Shown: positions 43,566 to 56,260, numbered from the stretch's first letter. The stretch: DNA of 64,000 nucleotides from Brachynemurus nebulosus (GCA_035578155.1 JAPWDM010000002.1:35698437-35762436), one strand, 5' to 3'. Notes: generated by a model not told the origin, from the sequence alone. Program-made: numbers and translations.

Positions 43566-44280
43566 TAAATCTGTTGGTCCAGGGTACCTGTAGGTGTTAA
43601 AAATAGGAAACGTAATAGATTTTTTAGATCACAGTAGGTACTAAAAGAGACTAGAATTCCACCCCTTATCCAGTTCCTATCTATCAATTGAAATAAATAT
43701 TAGTTCAATTTGTCTTTTTGACGCCACTGCACTCTTTATGTACACTAATTATAAATAGGTTACTGACTGTATTAAGTTTCAACTGTATATCTGTTTATTC
43801 ACATTAAATTGAATACCGTGCAAATTAAACGAATTTACTAAAAATGATTATACATAGCTACTAACATAGATACATGTAGCCAGCTCCACATACATGTTTC
43901 GCATGTACACACACAAGCAAGCTCGCTCACATAACTAAAAACACAGTTTGAAGACAATTATTTTATTCATTGTGCTTGAATACATTTTTATTAATTCATT
44001 CATCTGTGCCCAAACAACCCCCCTGTCCTCCCGAGTCCCTCCCCGAGGCCTTTTTCTACGAAAGGCGTGTATATAATATATATGTAGTCATCAATTTGTA
44101 ATTAGAGGTAAATATACATATTTTAAATCGCCATTACTCTGGTAGGTCGGCTATTAAAATGTTTATTCTTCTGCACACGCTTAGCTTTTAATAATAAAAA
44201 AAAATGTTGGTTTATCTTTTGTTATTCTTTTAACCATTAAAAAAATTATTTTGGAACATTTCAATGTGTTGAACAATAAA

Positions 44281-44350
44281 ATGACTGTCAGGCTCGACGA
44301 GAGGGTGGGGTAGCCGAGGTTATAGCTCCGGGGCCCGGGCTTGAGGAGGG
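44281..44350. other. GC-rich island in AT-rich DNA
   Basis: A 60-70 bp stretch including GAGAGGGTGGGGTAGCCGAG and GCTCCGGGGCCCGGGCTTGA stands out in composition. It could be the end of a hAT-like element as at 26.1 kb, but the partner end was not found. Confidence 0.35.
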
Positions 44351-45489
44351 GGCTCGTAACTGTCGGTAGAGAGCCTGGAAATAAAGTTGAGTTATTTTTT
44401 TTTTTTTGGGAGGGAAATTTTAACAAATGTTGTTTATGCCTGGTGCCTGTCATTTCTCTCCACGGCCGTGATAACTGTAGCAACCAATAACTCCGTTTTC
44501 TTTTCATTGACTTAAAACACCACATTAAACTGATTTATCAAAAACAAAATTTATTGTTTTAATTTATTTTATTTTTTTTGATGTGAAAACGAAAAAGCAT
44601 AAAATAAGCTTTTAAGCATTTATTTAAGATTTTTGTTCAGGTATACCATTTCCAACTAATTGAATCACAAGTTGGAGCTTACATATCAGGTAAACTGACT
44701 CGTAAGCGACATCTACGATATTGTTTCCACGTTTCTATACTATCGAAATATAACAAATCAAAAAAAGTTTACTTACCTTCCTTGGCACATAAATAATCGC
44801 TTACTGTCAGTTAGTAAATAGATTTTTCTATAGAAATGGTTACTTGTATGCCTCTATTTTTCAGTTTTAATAAAATTAGGTACATTTTGAAAAAGAAAAC
44901 ATTTTTTTTCATAATCCATCGTTTTTTTCTTTATTAAAAAAATAATGTACTCGTACTCGGCCCGTGAGTTTATTTTTGTGACCATGAATGTTTAAGAATC
45001 CGCGGCTTTCAAATCGCAATTATCAAACTACATCCGAGGACACAATAATAACATTTATGGTCCTTGGTAAGTAATAAACAATTTAAAAAAATAAAAATAT
45101 AATAAAACAGAATGGTGACACAAATTCGATTTTTACGTTGTCTCAGTTCAGTGGACGAGAAACATTGATTTAATTAATGTTCGGAGCGAAGAAAAAATTC
45201 ACGGTAGCGTCATTGAGATACCATTACTCCTATTGCGATGAAATTCGTAGGGGGCATTTAGGATCAAATATAAAAAAACATCTAATATCAGAATATTTTA
45301 ATAGAAAAAATCGAGTAATTTCGAAATTTTCTCAGTAATATTTGGTTACACACAGACAGACAGATGGATAGAGAGACAGATCGACAAACAGATATGAACC
45401 CAAAATTATTCACGAAGTTCTAAAACGTAAGACGCAAGTCAAATTTTCCATTTTCGATGGAGAAAAATTTTCATATTTCAAAGATAATC

Positions 45490-45857
45490 ACAATAATAGC
45501 GTATTGACTGAAATCAAAAAATACCCCTGTCGGTAGCCTCTGCATAACATACCGAATTTCCAAATATTCGGCACTGGCGGATCTCATCTCAGACCTGTAC
45601 CTATTTAAAATAGTTTAGCTTTCTAAGAGTAAAAGAAGTTCTAAGAGTAAAAGAGTTCTGGTATTTTTGGGGACCCAAGAACCCGAACGGATTTTGTGCA
45701 GCATAGTTGTATCCATCTAAAATAATTTAGTTCTCTAGCAGTGATAATTTTTTTAGAATCGGTTCCATAGCTTATTACTGGCGTTTTCAGATCTGCAAGA
45801 TCCCGGTGGACCTCATTAAAAAATCAGCTCGACCAAATATTCTAGGCGGACTTTATG

Positions 45858-45938
<81 letters not shown>

Positions 45939-46030
45939 TATAAAGTTAGTTTTTCTCGGAAACTAGTTTACATAAAACAATAGTTCAAAAACGGATTTGT
46001 ATGATTTTTTCCGTTCTTTGTCATGGCTTA
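45490..46030 (-). repeat. dispersed repeat family Y, inverted copy, with (TA)n at 45859-45936
   Basis: Minus-strand reading gives the ATCCGCCAGTGCC, AAATTCGGTATGTTATGCAG, TAGTTTCCGAGAAAAACTAA and TTTGAACTATTGTTTTATGT blocks seen in the copies at 30.4 and 37.4 kb. A (TA)n tract interrupts the copy. Confidence 0.65.
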
Positions 46031-46994
46031 AACAAAAATTTTGAATTGTGGGAAATTATTCCAAAAAGCTCGTTTTTTGAGCTTCCATACGACGCACGTG
46101 TCTGAAAAATATTAGCGGATAAAAAACCATTAATTTTTTTCCAGATTATTTTAGTTTACATCTTTAGAGTAAATTTAAAAAAAAAAATTACTACGATTAC
46201 TGCTATGCCTTTGGTCAATAATCACTTTTAAAGATTTTTTTGTTTATCGATTAAAAAATATCTCAAAATTTAAGTCTAACTAAGCATTACATAGAAACAT
46301 GAAGTGATAATTAACCAAATTTATTTTTCATGTAATCTCCTGATTTTTCTGAACATTTTGATGAAAAAATTATTACTTTATGTTAAACATTACAGAAGTT
46401 ATGGATTTTTTAATTTAATAACATCACCGAAAGTGCTAGCCGCAGAAACACCATATTAACAATATTTTCCTAAATTTCAAAAATTCATAACTTGAAAACT
46501 ATTAGAGATAATTTTTTTGAATTTTGTACAGATGATTAGAATGGTTAAGTAAACAAATAATAAAATTTTCAGCTAAATCTGACGTCATGGGTGACATGAC
46601 CTGGATGAAGTGGCGTGTAATGACCCAACATTATTTTATTTAAGTTAAACTTCTGTAAATTATGCTTGCTGATTGGTTTAAAAGCGGGAGAAAAATAATT
46701 TTTTAGTCCTAGGGACTAATAGTGGTACTTTACTCACCAATATTCTAAATCATGTCTTCTAGTCCCGGAATTGGCGAAAAAAAAAATAGTCGGAAAGCCT
46801 TGTTTAATATTGAAAAAAAAAACACAATCTCACTTCGCCGATAAAAATTATTAAAACTGACATATCTTCTACAAAATGTTACAAAATGTCATTTTGAAGA
46901 AATGGCGCCTTTTCGCTAAGAATCCATGCTCAAAATTAACGATTTTCAAAATAAAAATTTCTAAATAGTTATCAAACATTTTTGTTTTATCATT

Positions 46995-47067
<73 letters not shown>

Positions 47068-47825
47068 GATAATTCATAAAATTATTTAACATTATTTTTT
47101 AAAACAAATTTTAAACAGAGACAAGTAATATATCATATTCCGTTATTTTATAGTCCCAGAAGCAACAGTCAATTTTAAATTAATCATCTTTCGTTTGTTA
47201 TCTTTTTTTAGGTACAGTTCCTTTTGTTGAAATATTTTTAAAGCTATAAAATATATATATATATATATATAGTATGCCTACTTGGCACAAGGAGAAAAAC
47301 ATGAAAAATTATACAAAACCGGATTAAATTTTTATATTTATTTGGACTTAACGATTCACAAGTTATTACCTACGTAAATGTTTAAATACGGGTCAATAAT
47401 TCATTCAGAAATTGACAGTTTATTTGATATGAGTATGAGCATTTTTGCAAGTTGCTGATTTTTATGAACATCCTTAAATAAAAATCGATTTTGCATAACC
47501 TAATCTTTTTTACAAATAATTCTTAACTTTTAAAATGTTTTGAAAGAGACAGACTTTTATTAGTAACAATCTATATTTTCTATGTATAATTCATAATTCA
47601 GATCATCTACGTCACAAATATTACACAACACATTGAAAATAAAGCAAAGTTGTCCATGTAAAGTAGTAAAATATTCATTGGTTTTAAAAGAAAAATGAAG
47701 GAAACTGGAATACAAAATGATTTTGATATATTTATTTTATACTGTTGAAAAACATAGAATTGTAATTTATCTAAAAGATATATGATATTAGATTTAACAA
47801 TTTTACAAAGTGCAACAAAAATATA
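46031..47825. other. no gene; (TA)n tract
   Basis: AT-rich. A (TA)n run lies at about 47000-47063 and a short one near 47250. Nothing else supportable. Confidence 0.55.
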
Positions 47826-48608
<783 letters not shown>

Positions 48609-48666
48609 GGTATCGAACATTTTTCGCATCAAACAGCATTCGTGTTTTGTATATGCAGGTATATCG

Positions 48667-48670
<4 letters not shown>

Positions 48671-48730
<60 letters not shown>
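48671..48730. repeat. (TA)n microsatellite
   Basis: About 30 TA units following ATATCGCAC and ending at CGTATCCGCG. Confidence 0.95.
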
Positions 48731-48732
<2 letters not shown>

Positions 48733-48767
48733 GTATCCGCGCGATAACTCTCGAAATGTTTAATACT

Positions 48768-48821
48768 TTTTGTGTGCTAATTTTGTGTGCTAATTTTGTG
48801 TGTTAATTTTGTGTGCTAATG
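48768..48821 (+). repeat. 13-bp tandem repeat, four copies
   Basis: TTTTGTGTGCTAA repeated four times, the third copy with T for C. It leads directly into the family Y copy. Confidence 0.9.
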
Positions 48822-49025
48822 AGCTCGTTAGCAAGACATGTCGGATGCCCAGAAGTAGGTTTTTCGGGCATTTTTTGCCAACAAAATGAGCTTTTTGCTA
48901 GAATTAAGCAATTTTTTAAATTTTTTTTACACGAATCGAAAGTAAAAGGAATGTGCGTAAAAAATGTTTTTGAATCATTGCTGTAAGTTATTTACTTTTT
49001 GAGAAAAATTATGAAATATGTTGGA
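48822..49025 (+). repeat. dispersed repeat family Y, short copy
   Basis: GAGCTCGTTAGCAAGACATG and TCGGATGCCCAGAAGTAGGT through GTAAGTTATTTACTTTTTGA, matching 37391-37600. Confidence 0.75.
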
Positions 49026-49888
49026 AGAAATCATTTTCCATTACACTCGCACTCACAGTCAATTTACTTCTGTCTTATGTTTTGTGATGCTACATTCGAA
49101 AGAAAAGGCTTTATAAATCGTGTGTCATGATTTTTGTAATCCAATTTAACAATTCAGCTTTATTTTATTTCTCTCAGTTGAATAAGTTTTCACAATATAT
49201 CTATTCCATTTTCTTGACAAAAATTATCAAGAAAATTTGTTTTATGTTAAATGCGATAGATTATGTTACCACGGAATTAAAACTATTTACATTTTGGTAC
49301 AACTGCATAAAAATTACGTTGACACAGTACCACATTGAAACAGTAACACTTTTAACGTAAATTTATGCGCATTTGAATATACTCTTAATAATTTTGTACA
49401 TACAATATATGCACAATATATTCAATTTTAATACTACTTCCACATTCAATTTTTTTGTCAACAAAAAGAAAAAATTTTAATTTTGACACAATTCTATTCT
49501 ATCATAATTTCGTTTTGAAAATATTAAAAAATTTTAGGGCTAATCATTTAAAAACAGTTAAATTAATAAATTAAAGGCGAACATTTATATATTTTAACAC
49601 ATGTGTATTGAAAATTTTAGTGTTTTACAAAAATTTAACCGGTAAATTTTTTTATTTCTGTAAAGAAATTATTCTTAAATTTTTTATAGGACTTTAATTC
49701 CCACGGAAGTAAATCTTGTGTCGTTTAGTACATATTTTTAAAATATCCTTCTGAATTTTATAACTAAATAATAACAAATAAAACGACGACGCCGAAACGA
49801 CTAATTATAATGGCATGTAAAAAAATTTTGAAAAGACAACAACATTTTTATCACAGTTTAATTAACAATGCACGAAAAATATTATATT

Positions 49889-49976
<88 letters not shown>

Positions 49977-50216
49977 AATATAAAGTTTAATGTTGTGAAG
50001 CTCTCCGAGCTTGCACATCTCTTCATCTTCTTTCTCCGTTGTAATGGTACTACTGGGCGGCCAGTTATTTTCTGCCACAGCTAGACCCCTTTCCAGACTT
50101 TATTGCCCCCGTACTCCAAAAGATCCAAATAGAGTTTAAAAAATTTGGGTGACAGGTCTACCGACACTGTTAACTTCCCATTGGGTATCCTTAAAGACTA
50201 GAGACTACTGTACATA
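49026..50216. other. no gene; (TA)n at 49890-49970
   Basis: AT-rich. The ORF at 49127-49360 lacks recognisable features. A (TA)n run of about 40 units ends at TTCAATAATA. Confidence 0.5.
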
Positions 50217-50850
50217 AATAATTATTTTTTCATTTCAGGCGACTCCTCCCCTGGGCCCCGATAGAGGCTTTGCCCCTTGCACCATACCGGGGGCTGCGCC
50301 TTCTGTACCTAAGGGTGAGGGCTGCACCGTTATCAAACAAATTATAACATTATTTGTTCTCAAGATATGCGAGACAAAATATATTTTAAAAAAAGTTTCT
50401 TACTTCGTTTTTGTTTCTTTTTTTTTTTTTAAATTTTATAATAAAATACTGGCGTCTTTAACATCAAGGAAGGTTCTTAGGCTATTATATAATATTGTTA
50501 TGGTAAAAAATCCATATAATCTATGTTATCTTAATAAAGCTAATTCCGTTTTTTTTACCACAAAAAACAAACCGCTAATCCGAATTTGCTGAAAACTTTA
50601 TCCGGTCTTCATTTTTTGATTACGCATCTAATGAAATTAGTCCGGAGTTGATATCATAATTTGTTGTCGAGATATGCGAGACGAAAAAAAATTCACGAAC
50701 GAACGAACTAACGAACGCACACACAGACATCACGCTAAAAACGATGGATTCGGATTCTAGTGACCTTGAAACGTGGAGATATGTCAAAATTAGCGATTCA
50801 TAAAATCGGACCCATTACAATAACTTCCTACGGGAAGTTAATAAACAGCT
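50217..50850 (+). repeat. dispersed repeat ending in CTACGGGAAGTTAATAA
   Basis: A GC-richer start (CTCCCCTGGGCCCCGATAGA, ACCATACCGGGGGCTGCGCC) is followed by two 'AGATATGCGAGAC' words. The end is of the form GACCTTGAAACGTGGAGATA, ...AATCGGACCCATTACAATAA and CTTCCTACGGGAAGTTAA. Such tails are common in dispersed arthropod repeats. A related CTTCCCATTGGG word lies inverted at about 50175. The family is not named. Confidence 0.5.
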
Positions 50851-50879
50851 AGACGGAACTTGGGTACTAAGTTTAAAAA

Positions 50880-51020
50880 GTGATTATGGACCATTGGGTG
50901 GTAAGGTCATAATATGACTGTGGATCACAGTGATTATGAGCCACTGTGTGATGAGGTTATAGTGATTATGAGCCACTTGTAGTAAAGTCATAGTGATTAT
51001 GGACCACTGGGTGATAATGT
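50880..51020 (+). repeat. short tandem repeat of GTGATTATGGACCACTGGGTGAT
   Basis: Four or so degenerate copies of a GTGATTATGGACCACTGG-like word, with GTGATAAGGTCATA between them, at about 30-65 bp spacing. Confidence 0.6.
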
Positions 51021-51639
51021 TATAGTGTTAAAATCGCTAAATCAATTTTGATTCTTTGTAAGATTTGAGAGGAATTGTCTTTTACATTGCGTTTTTCAAC
51101 GGTTTTCAATGCTTTTTGCCTTTATTCATAAATACTTACATATTAATCCCTTATCAGCTCTGACCTCAACCTTTCCTTTTGGAATGAGCGGGAATGGGAC
51201 AAAAAATTACTTCCGGCAAAATTTCTATTTTAGAGTCTTTTACCGAGCAAAGCGAATTACTATAATTAACATTTCGTACAAAATTTCGGAATATCTGATT
51301 TGAAAGTAATTGAACCCCTAATTCAGATATTTTCATGCAGACGAAATCGTGGGCCATAGCTATAAAATATATATAATACAATGTAACATAATATGTATAA
51401 TAACTAAAACAGACATCTGAGCGAAGTCAGGATGGGCTGCTAGTTATGTATATAATTTGCAAGTCATTTTTGGCACCTGTAATAGCTGAATTTTCGTAAT
51501 CGAAATTCATCTCATTCAAAATTCCGATAATTATATACTGAAATCGATATTTATAGTTGTTGTAAGCATTGGTTGAATCTCAGTATAAAAATTTTAACTA
51601 TGTACTAAACAGCAGGTTACGTCTATATATAATAATATA
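51021..51639. other. no gene recognised
   Basis: Contains a stretch of dispersed-repeat type (CTTCCGGCAAAATTTCTATT, CGAAGTCAGGATGGGCTGCT) near 51205-51445, but no coding region. Confidence 0.45.
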
Positions 51640-51736
51640 ATTTCGTTTTAACCAATTACCCAATGATTTAGGAACCGGATATTCAGGACCCCAATAATTA
51701 GAGTTGAATTCCAGAAAAACAATTTATTTTTTCATT

Positions 51737-51780
51737 AGTCAAATGTACATTTCGGAACATATGTCCCTTCTTCAGTGACC
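51737..51780 (-). ncRNA. hammerhead-ribozyme-like motif, left-arm copy
   Basis: Exact inverted copy of the motif at 52574-52617, read on the minus strand. That is the sense strand of the dpr gene if its transcript extends this far upstream. Core and stems are as described for the right-arm copy. Confidence 0.5.
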
Positions 51781-52573
51781 TATTTAACAATTAAAAATAA
51801 GTAAGTTACAATTGTGTTAGGTGTTTTGTAAAAAGAAAAAAAGATTGACAATGTATTTTTCTTTTAGTCTAATACATACATGTTATGAACATTGCATAAA
51901 GAATAAACATTTTATTTGAAATCTTAAAGGAAAGAATTTATTTAATTTCACAAAATTAACTATGGAAAATATAATAAGGTATATTGAAAAATTTTTTTTT
52001 TTTTTTTTTTTTTTTTTGTATGTTATAAATATTAATATTAATCGATATTTACTTATCAAATTTTATTTTATTTGTAGTGGAGGTATACACTATATGGTCT
52101 ATCTATATCATTATCGATGTATAAGGGAAATTAGCAGAAAAAACCAGCTTATTTTCAGTATTAGGAATTAAAAAAACTTTTTTTAATTCCTAATACTGAA
52201 AATAAGCTGGTTTTTTCTGCTAATTTCCCTTATACATCGATAATGATATAGATAGACCATATAGTGTATACCTCCACTACAAATAAAATAAAATTTGATA
52301 AGTAAATATCGATTAATATTAATATTTATAACATACAAAAAAAAAAAAAAAAAAAAAAAAAATTTTTCAATATACCTTATTATATTTTCCATAGTTAATT
52401 TTGTGAAATTAAATAAATTCTTTCCTTTAAGATTTCAAATAAAATGTTTATTCTTTATGCAATGTTCATAACATGTATGTATTAGACTAAAAGAAAAATA
52501 CATTGTCAATCTTTTTTTCTTTTTACAAAACACCTAACACAATTGTAACTTACTTATTTTTAATTGTTAAATA

Positions 52574-52617
52574 GGTCACTGAAGAAGGGACATATGTTCC
52601 GAAATGTACATTTGACT
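52574..52617 (+). ncRNA. hammerhead-ribozyme-like motif, right-arm copy
   Basis: Type I hammerhead layout. Stem I is GGTCA/TGACT. The conserved box CTGAAGA (C-U-G-A-N-G-A) is followed by stem II GGGAC-ATAT-GTTCC, then GAAA, a very short stem III ATG-TA-CAT, and the U-H cleavage position TT just before the 3' strand of stem I. All invariant core bases are present. The deviation is one extra A (52586) between the core and stem II. Minimal hammerheads with very short stem III are known from terminal repeats of Penelope-like elements (established knowledge). Activity is not shown. Confidence 0.5.
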
Positions 52618-52714
52618 AATGAAAAAATAAATTGTTTTTCTGGAATTCAACTCTAATTATTGGGGTCCTGAATATCCGGTTCCTAAATCATTGGGTAATT
52701 GGTTAAAACGAAAT

Positions 52715-53185
52715 CATTAAACTCTTGAAATCCCAATTAAAACTACGTTGATTAATAATATAATTGTTCATTGTTATAACAATAACGTTGTAGATGTAAG
52801 AAAAAAGCAAAGAATAAATTAATTAAGCTAATTATAATTATCACCTTAATTAATTTTATACATTTATTAGAGTTGGTTTTCACTATTTTATACGTATAAA
52901 AATAATACCATTAAGATTTTTTTTTAACAAGTGCTCCAAGCAATGGTTTTTTAATTACATTTTTTTAATTGAAATCTAACGCTTGATTTCAATAGTTACC
53001 TAAGACATGGTCTTATCGACACGAATTATCAACGTGTCCTAACGTGTTTTTGGTTTGAATAAGAACTCTGTTCTAATTATACATATGATCAGGTCTAATT
53101 AGTCTCGCGTAATTACGTGTAACTTTAAGAGTAGTTTACATCTACAAGTACACAATAATCTTTGTTTCAACACAAAAATATAATA

Positions 53186-53187
<2 letters not shown>
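52715..53187. other. no gene recognised
   Basis: AT-rich flank to the right of the palindrome. Nothing supportable. Confidence 0.5.
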
Positions 53188-53248
<61 letters not shown>

Positions 53249-53261
53249 TGCTGGACGACAA

Positions 53262-53333
<72 letters not shown>
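53188..53333. repeat. two (TA)n tracts around GGCTGCTGGACGACAAAG
   Basis: Two TA runs of about 29 and 33 units separated by an 18-bp unique sequence. The unique word resembles CTGGTGGACGATAAAG near 53621, the start of the second copy of the adjoining duplication. Confidence 0.93.
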
Positions 53334-53337
<4 letters not shown>

Positions 53338-53340
53338 CTA

Positions 53341-53945
53341 TATATATCAGAGAGTTTGTGCACACCATGAGATACGAAATGTTTAGTTCGGGGACTTTTG
53401 AAAATTATTTTTATAAATTGTTGGCCCTAAATTAGATGTATTTGATGATAGTTTGAGGACAGTTCCCATGAGTATTGGCTAGTTAAATGTCATGTAAAAA
53501 TTGCAAAAACAGTATTCCCTATGACTTTGAATCTTTATAATAAAACTTTATTATTTGTAACATTTTACCCTACATATTGTGCAACACAAGATACGAATAT
53601 TTATAATGGTGATTAAAATTCCTGGTGGACGATAAAGAGATATACATCAGAGAGTTTGGGGACACCATGAGAAACGCAATGTTTAGTTCAGGGACTTTTG
53701 AAAATTATTTTTATAATTTGTTTTTATAAACTGCAGTGTATAAAAAATAATTTTTTTAAATTTCAATATTATTTTTAAAGTTGATAAAATATTTGATAAT
53801 ACAATGTCGAATTCATTCTTAGTAGAACAGATTCTTAATGTGACCAATAGAATATTTTTATTTAATGATAGTTTGAGGACAGCTCTCATGCGTAGTGGCT
53901 AGTTGATTGCCAATTAAAAATTGTACAAACAGTATTCCCTATGAC
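53341..53945 (+). repeat. diverged tandem duplication, ~300/420-bp spacing
   Basis: CAGAGAGTTTGTGCACACCA through TTTTGAAAATTATTTTTATA (53348 onwards) recurs at 53648 onwards. GATAGTTTGAGGACAGTTCC through AACAGTATTCCCTATGACTT (53445-53525) recurs at 53867-53945. The longer second spacing implies about 120 bp inserted in the second copy or lost from the first. Confidence 0.8.
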
Positions 53946-54440
53946 TGAGGATAATGACGAAATGCCCAGTAAATATATTTTAAATATAATAATTTCAAAC
54001 AAAATGACTTTTTATTTCCATGTCCTTAATTTTTCGTGACTCACGAATTATTCACGGCAAGAAATTACGCTACTTTTTGTATATACCTTATAATTCATGT
54101 ATTAGTTGTCATAATATTGTATCAGCTAACCAACCATCACCGTGTTAATGTTAAGCACAGTTATTTGAAAAAAAATTACTACACTAACTTTTTTTAATCA
54201 ATGGTCGGACTCTAATTCTTTAGGTTTCACGGTGTCATATATGGGTTAATTCGAGGACATTTTATTTTAGAATACTCACAATGCCATCTGTGGTTTTGTA
54301 TACGAACTACTTTATATACAATTTCGGAAAGTTCTCATACTATACAATAAATTGAAGAATAGTTTGTGGATTGTCCTCATATTCTGCAAATGTCCTCAAA
54401 AACTGTTATATATGAAAATTTCGTTTCCATACTATCCGCT

Positions 54441-54444
<4 letters not shown>
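53946..54444. other. no gene recognised
   Basis: AT-rich. Nothing supportable. Confidence 0.5.

Positions 54445-54519
<75 letters not shown>
54445..54519. repeat. compound (CA)n(TA)n microsatellite
   Basis: About 15 CA units run directly into about 23 TA units. Confidence 0.95.
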
Positions 54520-54521
<2 letters not shown>

Positions 54522-55289
54522 AAGCACGTACCAGCACGTACCAAACCATATACTAAAAGTGTGTTCAAATAATATTTGCTCAGTTAAATATTTGGGAAAT
54601 TGTATTTATAGTTTTAATAATTTAATATATAGATTCATTAATTAAATGAATAAAAATAATAACGTGTTTAATTAAACAATTTTGTGTGAGTGACCATTCA
54701 CACATATTGCATTAGTTACGGGAATATGCATAAAGAACTACAAACTGAACGAGCTAGCTAGATCATACTTATACCTGAGCATAACGATAGCTTTTATAAA
54801 TGGAACACAGCAGTCAATGAAGTATTTTTTTTTATTATATGAAAATCGTGCAAATATACACAAACATGTGTGTGTGTGTGTATGGTGTGCGCATCCTTGC
54901 AATTTAACTTATCCTTTTTAAACCGCAAATTACAACCGCAACAATTTAAAATTAAATAAAAACCACGCTCGATTATAGAATGTTGATGCTTGTTATGCAT
55001 GTGGTGTTTAGAATATTATAGAAGGTAAACGAATTTTAAATAATTTTTTTTATGTTGGATGCATAGGGGAATCCTGGAGAAATTCGGAGTATAGGTATAT
55101 CTAGCAATAATATTAACAAAAATGTGACAGCAACACACAGCCTTATTGCCTGTGTTAACCAATGGGCAATAAGATAATTCGAAAGGTCACGGATTCAGTA
55201 CAAAAATCATTTACAAATTTCAGAAACTACGAAGCACTGAAAGTTCAAGTTCAACATAACGACGTAGGTGAGGTAGTTCCTCAATCTTC
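54520..55289. other. no gene recognised
   Basis: AT-rich. A short (TG)n run lies near 54867-54881. The open frame starting at 55162 continues into the SINE and is not considered a gene. Confidence 0.5.
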
Positions 55290-55530
55290 AATTTTACCAG
55301 CGAAGTGGTCGAACATGCTTAAGCACTGGCACGCCGACACGAGGGTTCGAATCTTACGGCCATCTATCCACGTGAAGGTTTTCTTCAGTTTCCCTTCACA
55401 AATCCAGGTGAATATCGGGATAGTTCCTTAAGGAGACGGTTGCAGACGCATATCCACCAAATCCTAGCCGTCACATCACTTCCCTTGTCCTCCACCCACA
55501 TCATAAGGAAGTAAAAATTTGTAAGATGTA
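55290..55530 (+). repeat. tRNA-derived SINE (third family)
   Basis: An A-box-like AGCGAAGTGGTCGAACATGC and a B box GAGGGTTCGAATCTT lie in tRNA-like spacing (55299-55360). They are followed by a body including GAAGGTTTTCTTCAGTTTCC, AATCCAGGTGAATATCGGGA, TAGTTCCTTAAGGAGACGGT and CTTCCCTTGTCCTCCACCCA, then a TAAGGAAGTAAAAA end. The 'TTTTC-x-CAGTTTCCCTT...AATCCAGG-GAATGTCGGG-TAGTTCC' tail is familiar from insect SINE-like repeats (recollection). Confidence 0.7.
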
Positions 55531-56161
55531 TTGAAATAAATAAAGCTAGGAGAATAATGATGTGGATGGCATCTATTATAGACTGTTGTCTAAAAAATGG
55601 GCGTTAAATCCTCCATTGACAAATTTTGGAGAGTAACTACGCAGTTCTCTCTTAAGACGACATAACTCTTAATCTGATACACCTATCTACGAGAATGAAC
55701 AAAAAAAAATGATCTCTCTGAAAGTTAGTAATGAATTCAGGGAATAAATAACTGCTTTTCTTTTCAAAATATTAAAAATAGCGCACTCTAGGGTACGACT
55801 ACTTCACTCCTAAAAATTTGAGAAATTCAACTTCTTAAGAACGTTTACTTCCGGAAGTATTTTAGTTTTCTAATTTTTTTTCAAAAAGTAGGACTCCATT
55901 CGTATTCAGTGGCTCCCACCAAAGAATTAAATTGAACATTTCAGTCAAATTGAGTCGGTTGATCGAATTGAACGGAGGATCCCTTGATAACCAGTCAACT
56001 GCTTTGCTATTAAGCTACCGATTTTTTTATTTTATAAAATAAAAATAACTGTTATTTTACCAGTTAATACCAGTTATTGCATAAAATAACTGCTTCTCGC
56101 ACACAAAAGAATAAAAATTTGTCATTTATACGTTGTCACATTGGAGTGACTCTCGAACAAG
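55531..56161. other. no gene recognised
   Basis: AT-rich to moderately complex. Possible repeat near 55575-55990 without identified partner. Confidence 0.45.
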
Positions 56162-56260
56162 AATTAGTAGCTTATTGGTAAAACACTTGACTGGCTATCA
56201 AAGGATCTGTGGTTCAATTTCCAGCCGCTCCAATTTGACAATTTTTCAATCATTATGTGA
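56162..56260 (+). repeat. tRNA-headed repeat related to the 361-bp family, different head
   Basis: The tRNA-like head (56162-56231) has TAGCTTATTGGTAAAACA as D-arm region, CTTGA-CTGGCTA-TCAAA as anticodon arm (loop would give anticodon GGC) and GTGGTTCAATTTCC as B box. It is followed by AATTTTTCAATCATTATGTG and ATTTGGTCATGTTCAA. That is the same body as the 361-bp Thr-headed repeat (AATTTTTTCAATCACTTTGTG, TTTTTGGTCATG). Same body with a different tRNA head. Confidence 0.7.

Larger units (their letters stand above)
51640..52714. repeat. 1,075-bp palindrome, one-base centre
   Basis: The two arms mirror about the single C at 52177. Every block compared is an exact inverted copy, including a 26-base T run (left) and A run (right) of equal length. 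Outer ends are ATTTCGTTTTAACCAATTAC and its inverse. Arms include GGAACCGGATATTCAGGACC and ATGTCCCTTCTTCAGTGACC with inverses. Mirrored ORFs in the arms are consequences of the symmetry. The content near the outer part of each arm looks like the terminal repeat of a Penelope-like element. Either a very recent inverted duplication or an assembly hairpin artefact. Confidence 0.93.

Noticed and set aside
44281..44350. GC-rich stretch as a CpG-island promoter
   Set aside because: Only about 70 bp, with no TATA, initiator or adjoining ORF. More likely the end of a transposon.
51962..52392. Two identical 69-codon ORFs on opposite strands
   Set aside because: A consequence of the palindrome. They include the poly-T/A run (poly-Phe) and no recognisable domain.
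55162..55431. 89-codon plus-strand ORF
   Set aside because: Over half of it lies in the tRNA-derived SINE at 55290-55530.
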